NCBI GenBank assembly: GCA_015680685.1
Contig: MNCI01026399.1
Location: 118,109-182,108 of the forward strand
Length of the DNA: 64,000 bases
Reading direction: 5' to 3'
Origin: Gnetum montanum
Lineage: Eukaryota > Streptophyta > Gnetopsida > Gnetales > Gnetaceae
Shown in pieces: positions 33,878-45,537 of this stretch. The first letter of the stretch is position 1. Each line of letters starts with the position of its first letter. Under the pieces are notes generated by a model, which was given only the letters and a program-made list of their open reading frames with translations, made no database searches and was not told the origin of the DNA. A program made the translations under genes and the position numbers.

Positions 33878-34990
33878 TGTTGATGTCAACACTCCCATGC
33901 TCTCATGGGTCCATGATTATCAACGTCTCTATCTCTCTCTCTTAATAACCACAATAAAATCATGCGAGTAGTGGGAATTTAAACTGTCGGGTGGTGGTCA
34001 TTAATGGCAACGGTTATGGACATTAGTGGCAAACGTTTTGGAAGTTACGGTAATTACAGTCATTAATGGTAGTGGTTACGGACATTAGTGGCAAATGTTT
34101 TGGAAGTTATGGCAATTACAGTCATTAATGGTGGTGGTTATGGACATTAGTGGCAAACGTTTTGGAAGTTACGGCAATTACGGTCATTAATGATGGTGGG
34201 TACGGACATAGGTGGGCACTTAATTGGAGAATGTGGGCGTTATTATACAAGAAGTGGTGGTGGTTTTTGTATCTGTTACATGAAACGTAGACATCATTAC
34301 AGATGGTCGCAACGGCTATAAAATGGAGTCTAGGGGAGGGATCAAGGAATGGAGGAGAGAGTCCCAAACAGGCTCTGGCTATCAATCTGAAGGGGCAGCT
34401 TCCTCTCCAGTAAGCAGCAATTTCCTCTTTTCTTTTCTTTTCTCTACAGGCTTCTAATTGATCTTCAAGGAGGGTCCAAGGCAAGAGCTAGCAGCTCAAA
34501 ATCGGATCCTTGCGGGTCTTCTCGGCGATGGTAGGAGCTTGTCACGGTGGTGCAAACGTGGGTGAATGATCTTCCTCTCTACGGTGGTGCACAAAAGGTG
34601 GCAGACAGTAGCAAGCTTTGAGAACTATAGTTACTACCTTGTGCAGACTATAGTGGGTAGCCTCTCTCTTTCTCTTTCTCTCTCTCTCGCTCTCTCGTGG
34701 CAATCGCAGTCTTCCTACCCAACAGTGGATACCATCGACAGTCATGCACCAGCAATGTCAGCGGGACCAGGGAAACTTCAGTTCTTTTAATTACTTATTG
34801 TATTGAAGATAATTATTTAATTTAAATTCTAGATTTCTTTCTAGTTTTTAATTTGCAAAAGGCCACGTAGCCCTCTCTAGCTGAGATTATTCCTGAGTTT
34901 CTGTACCCATACAGGAGGCGCCCTAGGCAATAGTCTCCTAAAACGAGTTTCTTTCCCGATGTTGGTGTGACCAAAATTTATGCATCAACA
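33878..34990 (+). repeat. 3' LTR of element F (1113 bp)
   Basis: Terminal inverted repeat TGTTGATG...CATCAACA. TATAAAA lies at 34317-34323. U3 contains about three tandem 61-62-bp units starting at 34019, 34080 and 34142 (GGACATTAGTGGCAAACG), with a partial fourth at 34204. A CT-rich run lies at 34661-34698. The R-U5 end matches the remnant at 29219-29284. Confidence 0.85.
34019..34215 (+). repeat. 62-bp tandem repeats in the U3 of element F
   Basis: Three units of GGACATTAGTGGCAAACGTT type at 34019, 34080 and 34142 and a decayed fourth at 34204. They lie upstream of the TATA box, the usual place for LTR enhancer repeats. Confidence 0.85.
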
Positions 34991-35455
34991 CTTTCATGTA
35001 TCAATGAAATGTAAAAGGATCGCAAACCTATACCGATTGGATCAATGTAAATTTTAGCTCTTAACACATAAAAAATGGTCAACGAATCAAGTTGGAAATT
35101 TTAAGCTCTAAATTTTTGGCATGATGAACCCGTGAGTTTTTAGTACGGTGAGTATGGATTAAAGACGAACCAGTAGAGTGTCACAGTCAACATGGTGAGC
35201 CTTGTTTCATTCTTTTCGCTTTCCAAACAAGTTGAAATTTTCCTTGTTGAATGTTACCCATTGAATTTCAGCCCACGATGGCTATACCGCAATGTTTTCA
35301 ATGCAAATGGAACATTTTCTTTGCCTTTTATTTCCTAAGTTAGGAAAGGAAAGCGGAGAATAATATGCTTAAAAAGAAATACGGTGACAACTTTTTGTAA
35401 TTAGAAATTACGCTTAAATCATTATGAGAACATGCAAGGCATTTTCCTTTTCCAT
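34991..35455. other. Spacer between element F and the copia element
   Basis: No coding frame or known repeat recognised; unremarkable AT-rich DNA. Confidence 0.6.
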
Positions 35456-35816
35456 AAAACATTAATCTCATAGTTTATGATGGTTTGTAATGGTTCCATA
35501 AATGTGACCATTAGGGAAAACCAACAGTTTATAACAGTTTCATAAAAGTGATCCTTACGAGAAAATCAATAGTTTGTAACGGTTACGACAAAAGTGGTCT
35601 CATATTTGCCATTTAAATCGACAGTTTGGTAACTGACATTTTTCAAGCCTATAAAATATTTTTGATGAGAGAACAAAGGAACTGGAAGAAATCACAGCAT
35701 TGTTACAGTTTTGGTCCCTATCATAAACACTCAAAGTTTGCATACACCATCATTGTTAAGAATCGGTGTGATAGAAGTATTAGAACACTCACCGCAACAA
35801 GTTCACATAAGAGCAT
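35456..35816 (+). repeat. Copia 5' LTR, left part
   Basis: Aligns with 57721-58080 of the 3' LTR: GTTTGTAATGGTTCCATAAA, then AGTGGTCTCATA and TTGGTCCCTATCA. It contains about three short GTTTGTAA-GGTT repeat units. Interrupted after AGCAT (35812-35816) by element B. Confidence 0.85.
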
Positions 35817-36826
35817 TGATGAAGCGATTACTCTAATTATTGGAGCGGTTACTTTGATAATTAGAGCAGTTATTATTGGAGTGATTACTCTAATTATTAG
35901 AGCAGTTATTATTGAAGCAGTTACTCTAATAATTAGAGTGGTTATTATTGGAGTGATTGCTCTAATGATTAGAGCAGTTATTATTGGAGTGGTTTCTCTA
36001 ATAATTAGAGTGGTTATTATTGGAGTAATTATTCTAATTATTAGAGCGGTTACTCTAATTATTATAGTAGTTTCTCCCAAGCCTATAAATATAGTGCCCA
36101 GGTGCACAATTGGAAGAGAAGTCTGGTAGCAGTGAAGTAGCGAAACTCTTATAGTCTATTTTCAAGTTAAAGTAGTTTCCAAGTGCCCGCAGCAGGAGGT
36201 CGAAGTGTGGACGGATCTTTATTCAAGCATTGTGTACAGCAATAAAGACTAGCTCTTCAATTCATCCTTGTAGCACTTGAGATTTGTTTTCTTACACATT
36301 CCTTTTATTTTATTTTCTTATGCATTTATTTTATTTTATGCACTTTACATTTTTATTATTAGCATAGCAATTCATTTTGATCAATTAAGCAAATCATTAA
36401 AATATACTTAGTACGATCACTTCGAGCATGCGTGTAACACTTGGTAACCTAGTAACGACTAGCGTTTGGTAATCCAAGCAGCGTTGCACTAGTTTAGGAT
36501 GTGTATGGCAAGTGAGAACGGATACTAGTGTTAGGATTAGTCAAAGCCTAGTTAATCAGTAGTTAAGTTAAATTAGTCACTTAGTTATATATCTCTTTCC
36601 CTATTAGCACAGGACATAAAAACATAAAAGATATAAAAATCATATGCCTCAAGCTTACTTAACCATACAATCGTGACATACAAGTAAGTTTGGGAAGATA
36701 ATGATCAACCAACCAGTCCTTGTTCCACAAGGGCGCATAAGCACTTAGTCCTTGGAATTTGACCGGGTCGTGTATGAAACGCTCATATTCGTATGGTTGA
36801 GCTTAGGGGTACCTCACCGCTCATCG
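35817..36826 (+). repeat. 5' LTR of element B (1010 bp)
   Basis: Starts TGATGAAG and ends TCATCG (CA end mutated). TATAAATA is at 36084-36091. U3 is mostly a tandem array (35830-36070). Compared with the 3' LTR it has lost about 19 bp between two TGTGTAC repeats near 36230. Many other differences are C/T or G/A transitions. Confidence 0.9.
35830..36070 (+). repeat. 36-bp tandem array in U3 (5' LTR of B)
   Basis: Units alternate near-palindromic CTCTAATTATTAGAG with GTTATTATTGGAG at a 36-bp period, about six to seven units. The reading frames over it (LIIRAVIIGVIT repeats) are artefacts. The 3' LTR has the same array at 44497-44760 with different unit order. Confidence 0.9.
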
Positions 36827-36827
36827 T

Positions 36828-36846
36828 TGGCACCATTGCCAAGGAC
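36828..36846 (+). promoter_or_regulatory. Primer-binding site of element B
   Basis: TGGCACCATTGCCAAGGAC, one base after the LTR. A mutated version of the tRNA-Asp-type site. Confidence 0.8.
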
Positions 36847-36962
36847 TTAGTTGTTTGTGCACTAATTAGAACTTAGGAAATCATTCACATCGTTAGAACG
36901 AACCCTTAGGGTTGATTGAGAAAATAATAAATAAGAATACATTGCACACTGAACAGACAAGT

Positions 36963-39200
36963 ATGTCTCCTTCTTCGTATGAAAGTGCCTAACCGCCTAG
37001 GTTTGAAACAGGAAACAGTCGACGGTGTAATACACATGACGTTGATCCGCCAATCCCTCAACAAGTTCGAGTTATATATATTCATCCCAATGAGTATATA
37101 TCAAACTTCACCTTTATCCTCCATCAAGATGAACAACTGCGTTGGCGAGACTTAGAAGGTAACATAGTGTTACCTCTCAATCGTTCAATCCCAAGCATGC
37201 TTCTTCATGCTCTTACAAAAATTGGCATGCCGCACTTACACATAGAATACGTTGTGCAAGACCATGACTCGAGAGAATATCGTCCCACAGAGGCACAACA
37301 TCAAAGGGACTTGCAACAGGAGAGATATCATAAGTCTTTTAAGGGTAAGTGGTCCCAAGATGCCCCACATGTCTTAAGCGAAAATGAGTGTCGTGAACCT
37401 ACCTCAGGCAGTTGCCCACACAATGATGTTCCTCCCCTTGACTTTGGCCAAGGGGTTGTGTATCAGGACCTTCATTCCACTATTCATAACCTAGGTTTTG
37501 ATACCCATGGGCACAAAGGATCCAAAAAAGAAACACGAATTCATGATAAAGGTGCATATTCTGATCATAATCACGATCGGGGCCGAGATCGCAGAAGAGA
37601 AGGTAGTAGACACCATCATGGTGATGGTTCTCCTTCTTCTTCACCTTCATCATCTCCTTCACCCTCTCCTTCAATATCCAGACATGGTCATAAAGAAAAA
37701 GACCATGGGGATAAAGGTAGGCAAAGTGGAAGTCATAGACGAAACAACCAGGAAAGGGGATGAGGGCACTTTAGAGAGTCACAACATAGAAGAAGGGAGA
37801 GTAGGGAACAACATAGGCATCATAGATGGCATGGGCGAGACCATCACGATGAACCCCTCCTCGCTACTCAAAGTATGTTGGACATAATTGAGTCTGTTAG
37901 AATTCCAACAAGGCATCAGAAAGATAGTAGGATCAAGAGATTAGATATGAACAACATCCCACAATTTGAAGGGGGATACAACGCTTATCCTCAGAATCAT
38001 TTACAAGCAATCCATGATGCGTGTGCCTTACAGAACATAGAGAATGAATGGAAAAAACTTAAGTTGTTCCCATGGACATTAGTTAAAGAAGCGGAAAGCT
38101 AGTACCAATCTTTAGAACCAGAATCCATTCGTAGGTGGAGTACTATGTTAGAACTATTTAATGATAATTACCAAACATACTCCTGAGTGTCTAACTTGCG
38201 AAAGAAAATCCAAGGCTGGAAACAAGGAGGACATGAACCCTTGGATGCTGCCATAGGCTGATACTATGCACTATCACATTGTTGTCTTGCCCATGGTTAT
38301 TTGCAAAGGGATCAACTGTGCCATCTCATGGATGGGCTTAGGCATGAAATAAGAAGAACCCTTGGGACTTATGCCCAAGGGAGACTATTCGAGCTTAGGT
38401 CCCATCAAATTCAAAGACTATTGGAGCAAGTTGCTAAGGAAGAAGGTGAGCTACGGAAGAGAGAAAGTGCAGAAGAGTATAATTGAGATCCTTCCCTTCG
38501 GAAGAGGGGTGTAAGATTTTGTGAGAATGAAGAAGAGTCACCACTCGAAGAGATGGTGAATAGGAAAACTTTGCCTATCCAAAAGATGACATCAAAAGTT
38601 TCGGAAAAGGTAGACCAAATGTGGGATTCCCTAGACAATAGATTTCAAACTATTCTTAAAATAGTATAGGAGTCTAGAGAGCAAGGTAGTGAGAAAAGAA
38701 AAAAGAAAGAGGCTAAACATGCACGTAGCAAGGGTAAGAGCAAAGTTGCCATCATTGAAGAGGTTGTGAATTTGAAAACAGAGAATGATAGTGGATGTGA
38801 GATATGTCAATATGACCATCCTAAGGGACGTTGCCCTGTAATCTCACATCTACAGGAGTTTGGGGTGTATGCACTCAACCCATGATTAAACAAAAGGCAA
38901 ACACCCCAAAGGTTACCTTATCCTCAAGGTAACCCAAGGCAATTCCACCAACCCTTAACATATTATCCTAGTGGAAATCCACCACAACCAATTGAGCAAT
39001 ATCAACAGTGGTAGCACCCACAATCATGGGGAATGCCACCACCAAGGCAACAGTATCTTTACCGGCAACCTAACCCGTATGGATATTACATGAAGCAGCC
39101 AATCTCCCCACGTGACTCTACTGGTCACATCACTTTTCAACCTCACTACCAAACCCACGAGTATTATGGGACTCCCTCTTCTAGAGGTGATATTCTGTAA
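36963..39200 (+). pseudogene. gag of element B, broken
   Basis: Begins near 36963 (MSPSSYES then a stop). Continues through IYIHPNEYISNFTFILHQDE, open from 37167 to 37763 over MLPLNRSIPSMLLHALTKIG and an Arg/His/Ser-rich linker with SPSSSPSPSPS. The capsid core is at 37875-38102 (FEGGYNAYPQNHLQAIHDAC, LFPWTLVKEAES) and, after stops, 38301-38486. A zinc knuckle CEICQYDHPKGRC is at about 38796-38834. Stops at 38101 and near 38185 and frameshifts break it. Order matches copies A, C and E. Confidence 0.8.
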
Positions 39201-39429
39201 GCATATCATCCTTCTCATCGGCCTTCATCTCTTTCACCAATAGCTCCACTACCACCTGCTCCCACGATGCAAGGTGAAATCCCTACCCAACCACAGCAAC
39301 ATAATGCCACGAGGGTTGTTAACTCTCAACCTACTATTGGTTCTAACAACCACATGAAGAAAAGACCTTTCTTTAAAACCAATAGTCCAACCAAGCCCTT
39401 GCAAGCACTAGTGGCTAATTCCTTAGATG

Positions 39430-40090
39430 CCTCAATATGAATCAAAACTTTGGAGCCCCCTTCAACCCAATCACTGCACTCAACGCATATGGTCATGCTA
39501 ACACATGTCGTCATCGATTGCATCAAAGCTGGCCACCTTCCCAATAAATTCTCTGATCCTTGGAGTCCTCTGATATACTTACAAATCACTGGAAATGCGC
39601 CATGCAAGGTTCTTTTGGATTCAAGTTTCGGTGTTAACTTGATTTCTCAAGAAATGTACAAGGCCTGAAACCTACCTCCATTGAAAAACAGCAACATATG
39701 TCTAGAGTTGGCTGACCAGTCCATCACTATCCAATTGGAACTGGTGGAAGACATTGTTACCGTTATTTGTGGGTGGTTGTACCCAGTTGACTTCCTAGTG
39801 ATTTAGGTAAACAATGGTAAGGGAGACTTCCCAATCATAATGGGAAGAGCATGGCTAAGCACCATCAACGCATGCCTTGGAATTCATGATCTTTCCCTAA
39901 AAATATCAAAAGAAAATACATTCAGAAAGATTGAGAAGAAGAAAGTTCCGTGCATCGCATACAGTGACACAGGGTGTAATTACGTGCAGAGGTCATGGTT
40001 TGTGCAAAGTTTAACATTGCCTGCATGCAATCAGTGTGCACAAGTGATCAACATACAAAGATGCCTGTATGCAGCAACCACACAATAGGA
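39430..40090 (+). pseudogene. Aspartic protease region of element B
   Basis: Shows LIYLQITGNAPCKVLLDSSF GVNLIS: the active-site block L-L-D-S-G is changed to LLDSSF. After a stop at about 39668 it continues (LADQSITIQLELVEDIV) into FPIIMGRAWLSTINACLGI at 39835. The same block, with an intact LLDSGFGVNLIS, is found on the minus strand in element C at about 51750-51800. Confidence 0.75.
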
Positions 40091-40521
40091 AGGTACCCAG
40101 TGGCTGACAGCTGATCAAGAAAGCAGTTCACTCATATGCATGGAACCAACTGAGGGTTTGACTTGCGCTTACATCGATAGCATAGACGCATTAGAGCAAG
40201 TCCACCGCCAACTTCCAAGTCTTAACTTGAAAATGTCAACTGGGGGAAGTTGGAAATCCCTGAGAAATTTAAGTAGGAGCTGCTCGAGCTGAAACCATTG
40301 CCCACCGGTATGGAATATACGTTCCTTAAGAAAAGAAAATTAGTAATTATCAACACTAAGCTTGCTCCTCAATAGAAAGAAGAACTGCTGAAGGTAATAA
40401 ATAAATGGTCGGAATCCTTCACTTGGTCATATCCCAAATTAACTAAAATAGATCCTAGGATATGCTAACATAGAATTTATACTAACCCCTCCATGAAGCC
40501 CGTAGACAACCACAGAGATGA

Positions 40522-41240
40522 TTGATCCCTAAGCTGAAGCAAGTAGTTAATGAAGAAATCAAACAGCTTCTCAAGGCTAGGTTCATATACCTCGTTGTTG
40601 ATAGCGAATGGGTTAGCCCCTTAGTTATTGTGCCTAAAAAGGGAGGCAAATGGAGGGTATGCATAGATTTCAGGCTACTAAATATGGCAACATTCAAAGA
40701 TCACTTTCCATTGCCATTTGTTGACCAAGTCTTAGACACCATTGCAGGGCATCGCTATTATAGTTTTTTGGATGGATATAGTGGATATAACCAAATACAA
40801 ATAGCCCTAGAAGACCAAGTCAAGACCACATTCACCAATCCTTGGGGAATGTTCGCATACAAATAGATACTGTTTGCTTGTGCAATGCCCCCACAACATT
40901 TCAATGACTAGTTCTAAGCATATTCCAATAGCAGATAGGGAATGGCATGGAGGTCTTTATGGACGACTTCTGCACTTATGGAGAAAACTTTGATCAAGCC
41001 TTGAACCGGTTGGAGAAAGTGTTAAAAAGATGTGTAGAAACCAATTTGAGGCTCAACTGGTAGAAAAGCCATTTGATAATCCAAGAAGGCATAGTACTAG
41101 AGCACAAAATCTCACACATAGGAATAGAGGTAGACCTCAAGAAAATCAAAATTATCCAAGGAATTACCTGTCAACTGGAAACTGTCAAAGATATTCGATC
41201 GTTCCTTGGACATACTGGCTACTACATGGAGACAAATTGG
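40522..41240 (+). pseudogene. Reverse transcriptase region of element B
   Basis: Polymerase domain: SPLVIVPKKGGKWRVCIDFR, LLNMATFKDHFPLPFVDQVL, FLDGYSGYNQIQIALEDQVK and TTFTNPWGMFAYK. After a stop at 40864 the frame is shifted and includes EVFMDDFCTYGENFDQAL (about 40950-41000), which carries the catalytic F-M-D-D. Then come LEHKISHIGIEVDLKKIKII and SFLGHTGYY. Gypsy-type motifs in the usual order. Several frameshifts; no activity expected. Confidence 0.85.
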
Positions 41241-41389
41241 TACAGTAGCATTCTTACTTATCTCCTCACCCAACAAACACCACAAGAGTTAAACCTTAAG
41301 AAGAAACAATCGTTTCTTCATCGAGCCAAGTACTTTATGGAGATCAATGGGAAAGTTTACAAAGTGTCTCCCAATGGCTTAGTTTGATG

Positions 41390-42481
41390 GTGTGTTCTCG
41401 ATATAGATCAACTGCAAGTTCTCCAAGACACTCATGAGGGTCCTTGTGGGGGTCATTACGTTGGGAGACAAACGACCATCAAGATCCTGCTTGCAGGATA
41501 TTATTGGCCTACATTATTTTGGGAGGCCCATCATTTCATCCAATCTTGTGAGCATTGTCAACATGACGGGGGAATGACTACTAGAATGGAGGATCCACAA
41601 CAATGGATTCAACTACTAGAACCCTTCGATATTTGGGGAATTGATTTTATGGGGCCGATTTCACCAATGTCCAATGGAAAAGCTTATATTATTGTTGCCA
41701 TTGATTACCTAACAAAATGGGCCGAAGCAACTGCTATTAAAGATTGTACATCATCTACAGCTGCACGATTTGTTCAAAAATAAATCATAAATAGGTTTGG
41801 TGTGCCACGTGCACTTATCTCAAATAATGGTACATACTTCACAAGTGCAACTTTTTGGATATTAATGCAATGCTTAGGGGCTAGGCATAAATTGACTACA
41901 CCATATCACCCCTAAGCGAACAGTGAAGCAGAAGTCACCAACAGGGAGATTATGAAGATATTGACAAGAGCCATTAGTAAGTTTAGGCGAGACTGGAAAA
42001 CTAAACTGAACAATGCTCTTTGGGCATATCGCTCCGCATGGAAACTCCCTACAGGCTGCTTTCCTTATGAGTTAGTGTATGGTAAATTACCAATGCTTCC
42101 CATTCAAATTAAGCTCTGTACACTATCCACGGCATATGACCTCAAACTTGACCTTGATTTAGCACAGAAACAACGGTTAGTAACCCTTAACTTGCTAGAT
42201 GAAAATCGACTAGCTACCCTGTCATCTAACGAATTGCACAAGGCATTCAATAACCAACGTCATGACCTAAGGATTAGGAAAGTTAAATATCAACTGGAAG
42301 ATAAGGTTCTCTACTGAAATCCCACACATGTCCCACAACGTACTAAATTTTAAACACTGTGGGAAGGACCTTATATTATTTACGCAACTTTTCCTTCAGG
42401 GGCCATGACAATATACAAACTTGAGAGCTCGGATAAGAAACTTCTGGTCAACAAGCCAAACCTTTTCATGAGCTTAGGATA
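41390..42481 (+). pseudogene. Integrase region of element B
   Basis: The HHCC zinc-binding segment reads LQDTHEGPCGGHYVGRQT, then FIQSCEHCQ (41415-41560). The DDE core includes FDIWGIDFMGPISPMSNGKA, IVAIDYLTKWAEA, then, after a stop at 41781, FGVPRALISNNGTYFTS (usual catalytic Asp replaced by Asn in ISNNG) and TPYHP-ANSEAEVTNREI. Downstream LNNALWAYRSAWKLPTGCFP is the conserved GPY-side block, ending LESSDKKLLVNKPNLFMSLG near 42481. Three in-frame stops. Confidence 0.85.
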
Positions 42482-42839
42482 GCCAGTACACATGCTACCT
42501 TTGTTGATGGACAACCTTGCTCACTATTTCGGATCACCTCCTTCCAACTTAGTCATGGGGGAGATGGCCACCTATGCTAACCATTCTAGGCCCTCAGTTC
42601 TTTTTGAATTTTTGTTTTACACATTTTTTATTTTACACATTCTTTTAACTTTTCTTATTTTTGTTTCACACCATCGTTCATATTTTTACTATTTCTTTGT
42701 TTGCTTGATTGCTTTTATTCGTCATCCAATAAGTGCTCATAATGGTGGATTGAATTATATCATATTGATTGCTAATGTTTGGTTTTTACCTTTGAATTAT
42801 GATGCTAATATTAAGGTATGGTTCTTTTGGTAAAACAGG

Positions 42840-43102
42840 CAATGAGTCCACACCGTCCACTCATCCATACAACTTTATGATGTCCTTTGGCTTGGAACTG
42901 TATAGGCCCTTTTTTCTAAGTAAACTTTTAATGAATTGGTGGCTCGGTACTTTTCAAACCAAGGAAAGACTCAAAGGATGAAAAGGGTGTGACTTCAAGG
43001 GGATTCGATGCATTTGTGTTGGCCATTCTCTTGGGTGCTTGGATGCTTTTTCTTGGGGTTTTCACCATTCTAACATTGTTCAAAAATCAGGAAGCTGAGT
43101 GA
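42840..43102 (+). pseudogene. Small transmembrane-type frame between integrase and 3' LTR (element B)
   Basis: One frame reads SFGLELYRPFFLSKLL and, after a frameshift near 42955, KPRKDSKDEKGVTSRGFDAF, VLAILLGAWMLFLGVFTILT and LFKNQEAE with a stop at about 43102. Element C (minus, 50523-50800) has the same protein pattern with synonymous and conservative changes. Athila-type elements often carry an extra env-like frame here. Whether this is the end of one is inference; it has a single hydrophobic segment near its C-terminus. Confidence 0.5.
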
Positions 43103-44489
43103 ATAAAAATAAGTCTTTGCATGGTGTGGTTCTCATGCAAAAAGAAGAAGAAGAAGAAAAGAGTGAGAATTCAAAGCACACCCCTTAGACATAATAAAGC
43201 AATATGGGCTACAAGCACTAGTTATGGAACTAGATAGACATGTTACCCATGCCTGAAGATTCCCTTTAACTAAGGCCCTTTCCCACTTCCTTCTTCTCCA
43301 TCTTGCTCTCCTCGAAATGGTGGTGACTCTTTGTGGAAGCATTCTTGTTTCTTCAAGTGGATGGATTGGTCAAGTGTGTTGATGCAAGGTCACTGGATGT
43401 GGTTTGTGTGAGTCTGGATTTGGGATGAGTTCTACTCAGTCACATTAACCATGAAATACACAAGGGACTTTACACAACCTTGTTCTTGGGATTCCATTCC
43501 ATTCTATCCTCTCCATCTTTCTTTCCATTTTTCCACCTCATTGTCAATTTTCTCATTAGTGTGTTCTAGGTTAATGCATTTTTTTTCCTTGGTGGATTCT
43601 TGTGGGTAATTTTTTAACTCTTGCTTCCAAATGACATTCCTAGAGCCTACAGACTCTTTAGTTTGTGGGTTTATCAAGGCATAAAAGGCATGAGCTTGCT
43701 TTGGGGATGACCCACTGGCATTTGTTTTTGGTGCAATTGTTAAGTTCTTTTCCTTAAACATTTCCTACAATCAATCATCTCTTGTTTCATCCCCATCCAT
43801 GACATTCATTTTATTGGCATTGCCATTGTTATTTTTTTCTGTCTTTCTTGTTCCTCATATTTTTCCATCTTATAGCTACTAGAGGTTCGCTCTTAGTCAT
43901 GGGGTCCCTGGCACAAATTTTTCAATTTTTTCCATTTTACTATTCGCCTAACCCCTACTCCTTGGGTAGTCACTAGTGATAAATCTCCGAACCAGTTTCT
44001 GCCATAACCACAACTCAGCCAATGTGTTTCATATCGAGGTAAGGTATCAACTACATTGTGGTTTAGCTATCCTTGCTCATTTGTGATTGTGTTGTATGTG
44101 TAGATGGCAATCATACAAACAATGGACTGAGCTTGGAGGAAGCACTTAGGATGGACTGAAACTGGAGCACTTATGAAAGGAGCAAGTCTGGTGGTGTGGC
44201 TATGGATAAAACGGAAGGCACAATCTTAGCATTAGCGGCAACACACTTCATTTTCTTTCTCTTTCTTTCTCTTCAAGCTGCCAAATAAGGCTTGGATGTC
44301 ATTTATGTACAAGTGTTCACCACAATGGTCATGAACACTAATGTTGTAATATGCTTATTGATCCGTTCACTAGACACGTTGAGTCTATCATCCCATTCCA
44401 CCATTAGTTCTCAATTAGTTAATAATCCCATACCTTCCCAATATTTTGTAAGGAAATTGAGGACAAGTTTTCATTCAGTCGTGGGGGTA
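43103..44489 (+). other. Non-coding 3' region of element B
   Basis: No coding frame. Parts align with element C at about 49200-50500 in the opposite orientation. Ends in a G-rich polypurine tract (CAGTCGTGGGGGTA) directly before the 3' LTR. Confidence 0.7.
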
Positions 44490-45532
44490 TGATGAAGTGG
44501 TTACTCTAATTATTAGAGTGGTTATTATTGAAGCAGTTACTCTAATAATTAGAGCGGTTATTATTGGAGTGGTTACTCTGATTATTAGAGCAGTTATTGT
44601 TGAAGTGGTTACTCTAATAATTAGAGCAGTTATTATTGGAGTGATTACTCTAATTATTAGAGCAGTATTATTGGAGCAGTTTCTCTAATAATTAGAGTGG
44701 TTATTATTGGAGTAGTTATTCTAATTATTAAAGAAATTACTCTAATTATTAGAGTAGTTGCTCCCAAGCCTATAAATACAGTGCCTAGGTGCACAATTGG
44801 AAGAGAAGTCTGGTAGTAGTCAAGTAGTGAAAATCTTGTAGTCTATTTGGAAGTTAGAGTAGTTTCCAAGTGTCTGCAGTAGGAGGTTGAAGTGTGGATG
44901 GATCTTTATTCAAGCATTGTGTACCTGAGCACACCTTGTGTACGGCAATAAAGAAGAGCTCTTCGATTCATCCTTGCAGCACTTGAGATTTTTTTTCTTA
45001 CACATTTCTTTTATTTTATTTTCTTATGCATTTATTTTATTTTATGCACTTTACATTTCTATTATTAGCGTAGCAATTCATTTTGATCAATTAAGAAAAT
45101 TGTTAAAATACACTTAGTACGATCACTTCGAGCATGTGTGTAACACTTAGTAACCCAGTAACGACTAGCGTTTGGTAATCCTAGTAGTGTTGCACTGGTT
45201 CAGGATGTGTATAGCAACTGAGAACGGATATTGGTGTTAGGATTAGTTAAAGCCTAGTTAATCAGTAGTTAAGTTAAATTAGTCACTTAGTTATCTCTCT
45301 CTTTCCCTATTAGCATAGGACATAAAAACATAAAAGATATAAAAATCATATGCCTCAAGCTTACTTAACCATACAATCGGGACATACAAGTAAGTTTGGG
45401 AAGACAATGATCAACCAACCCATTCTTATTCCACAAGCGCGCATAAGCACTTAGTCCTTGGAACTCCACCGGATCATGCGTGAAACGCTCCTATTCGTAT
45501 GGTTGAGCGTAGGGGTACCTCGTCACTCATCA
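44490..45532 (+). repeat. 3' LTR of element B (1043 bp)
   Basis: TGATGAAG...TCATCA ends are intact. The U3 array is at 44497-44760, TATAAATA at 44771-44778, and the AATAAAG signal near 44950. Followed by the duplicated AGCAT at 45533-45537. Confidence 0.92.
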
Positions 45533-45537
45533 AGCAT

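Larger units (their letters stand above)
29131..34990 (+). mobile_element. Ty3/gypsy element F, internally deleted
   Basis: Contents in order: remnant of the 5' LTR (to 29284), gag, zinc-knuckle-like motif, aspartic protease, the last part of pol, about 1.3 kb of non-coding DNA, and a full 3' LTR (33878-34990). RT, RNase H and the integrase core are missing. The gag is unlike that of elements A-E. A 3' LTR starting TGTTGATG and ending CATCAACA proves the borders on that side. The 5' LTR is reduced to about 65-100 bp and is part of a hairpin. Superfamily rests on gag/protease character and the pol C-terminus; the clade is not resolved. Confidence 0.8.
35817..45532 (+). mobile_element. Athila-like gypsy element B, full length but defective
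   Basis: 9716 bp flanked by the 5-bp duplication AGCAT (35812-35816 and 45533-45537). LTRs are 35817-36826 and 44490-45532. Internal order: primer site, gag, protease, RT, integrase, a 2-kb 3' region with a small transmembrane-type frame, and a G-rich polypurine tract (GTGGGGGTA) next to the 3' LTR. RNase H is missing at about 41220-41280, and all genes carry stops or frameshifts. The pol order and the long space between integrase and 3' LTR fit the Athila lineage. Confidence 0.92.

Noticed and set aside
35626-36129. Long repetitive frames (LIIRAVIIG-type) on both strands, also at 44497-44688
   Set aside because: They fall on the 36-bp U3 array of element B; any frame stays open because the unit length is a multiple of three and lacks stops. 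Not genes.
42492-42833. Phe-rich membrane-like frame after the integrase of element B
   Set aside because: Matches C only through a T-rich tract, with the frame shifting between copies; composition explains the hydrophobicity. The later segment (42840-43102) is the part with protein-level conservation.
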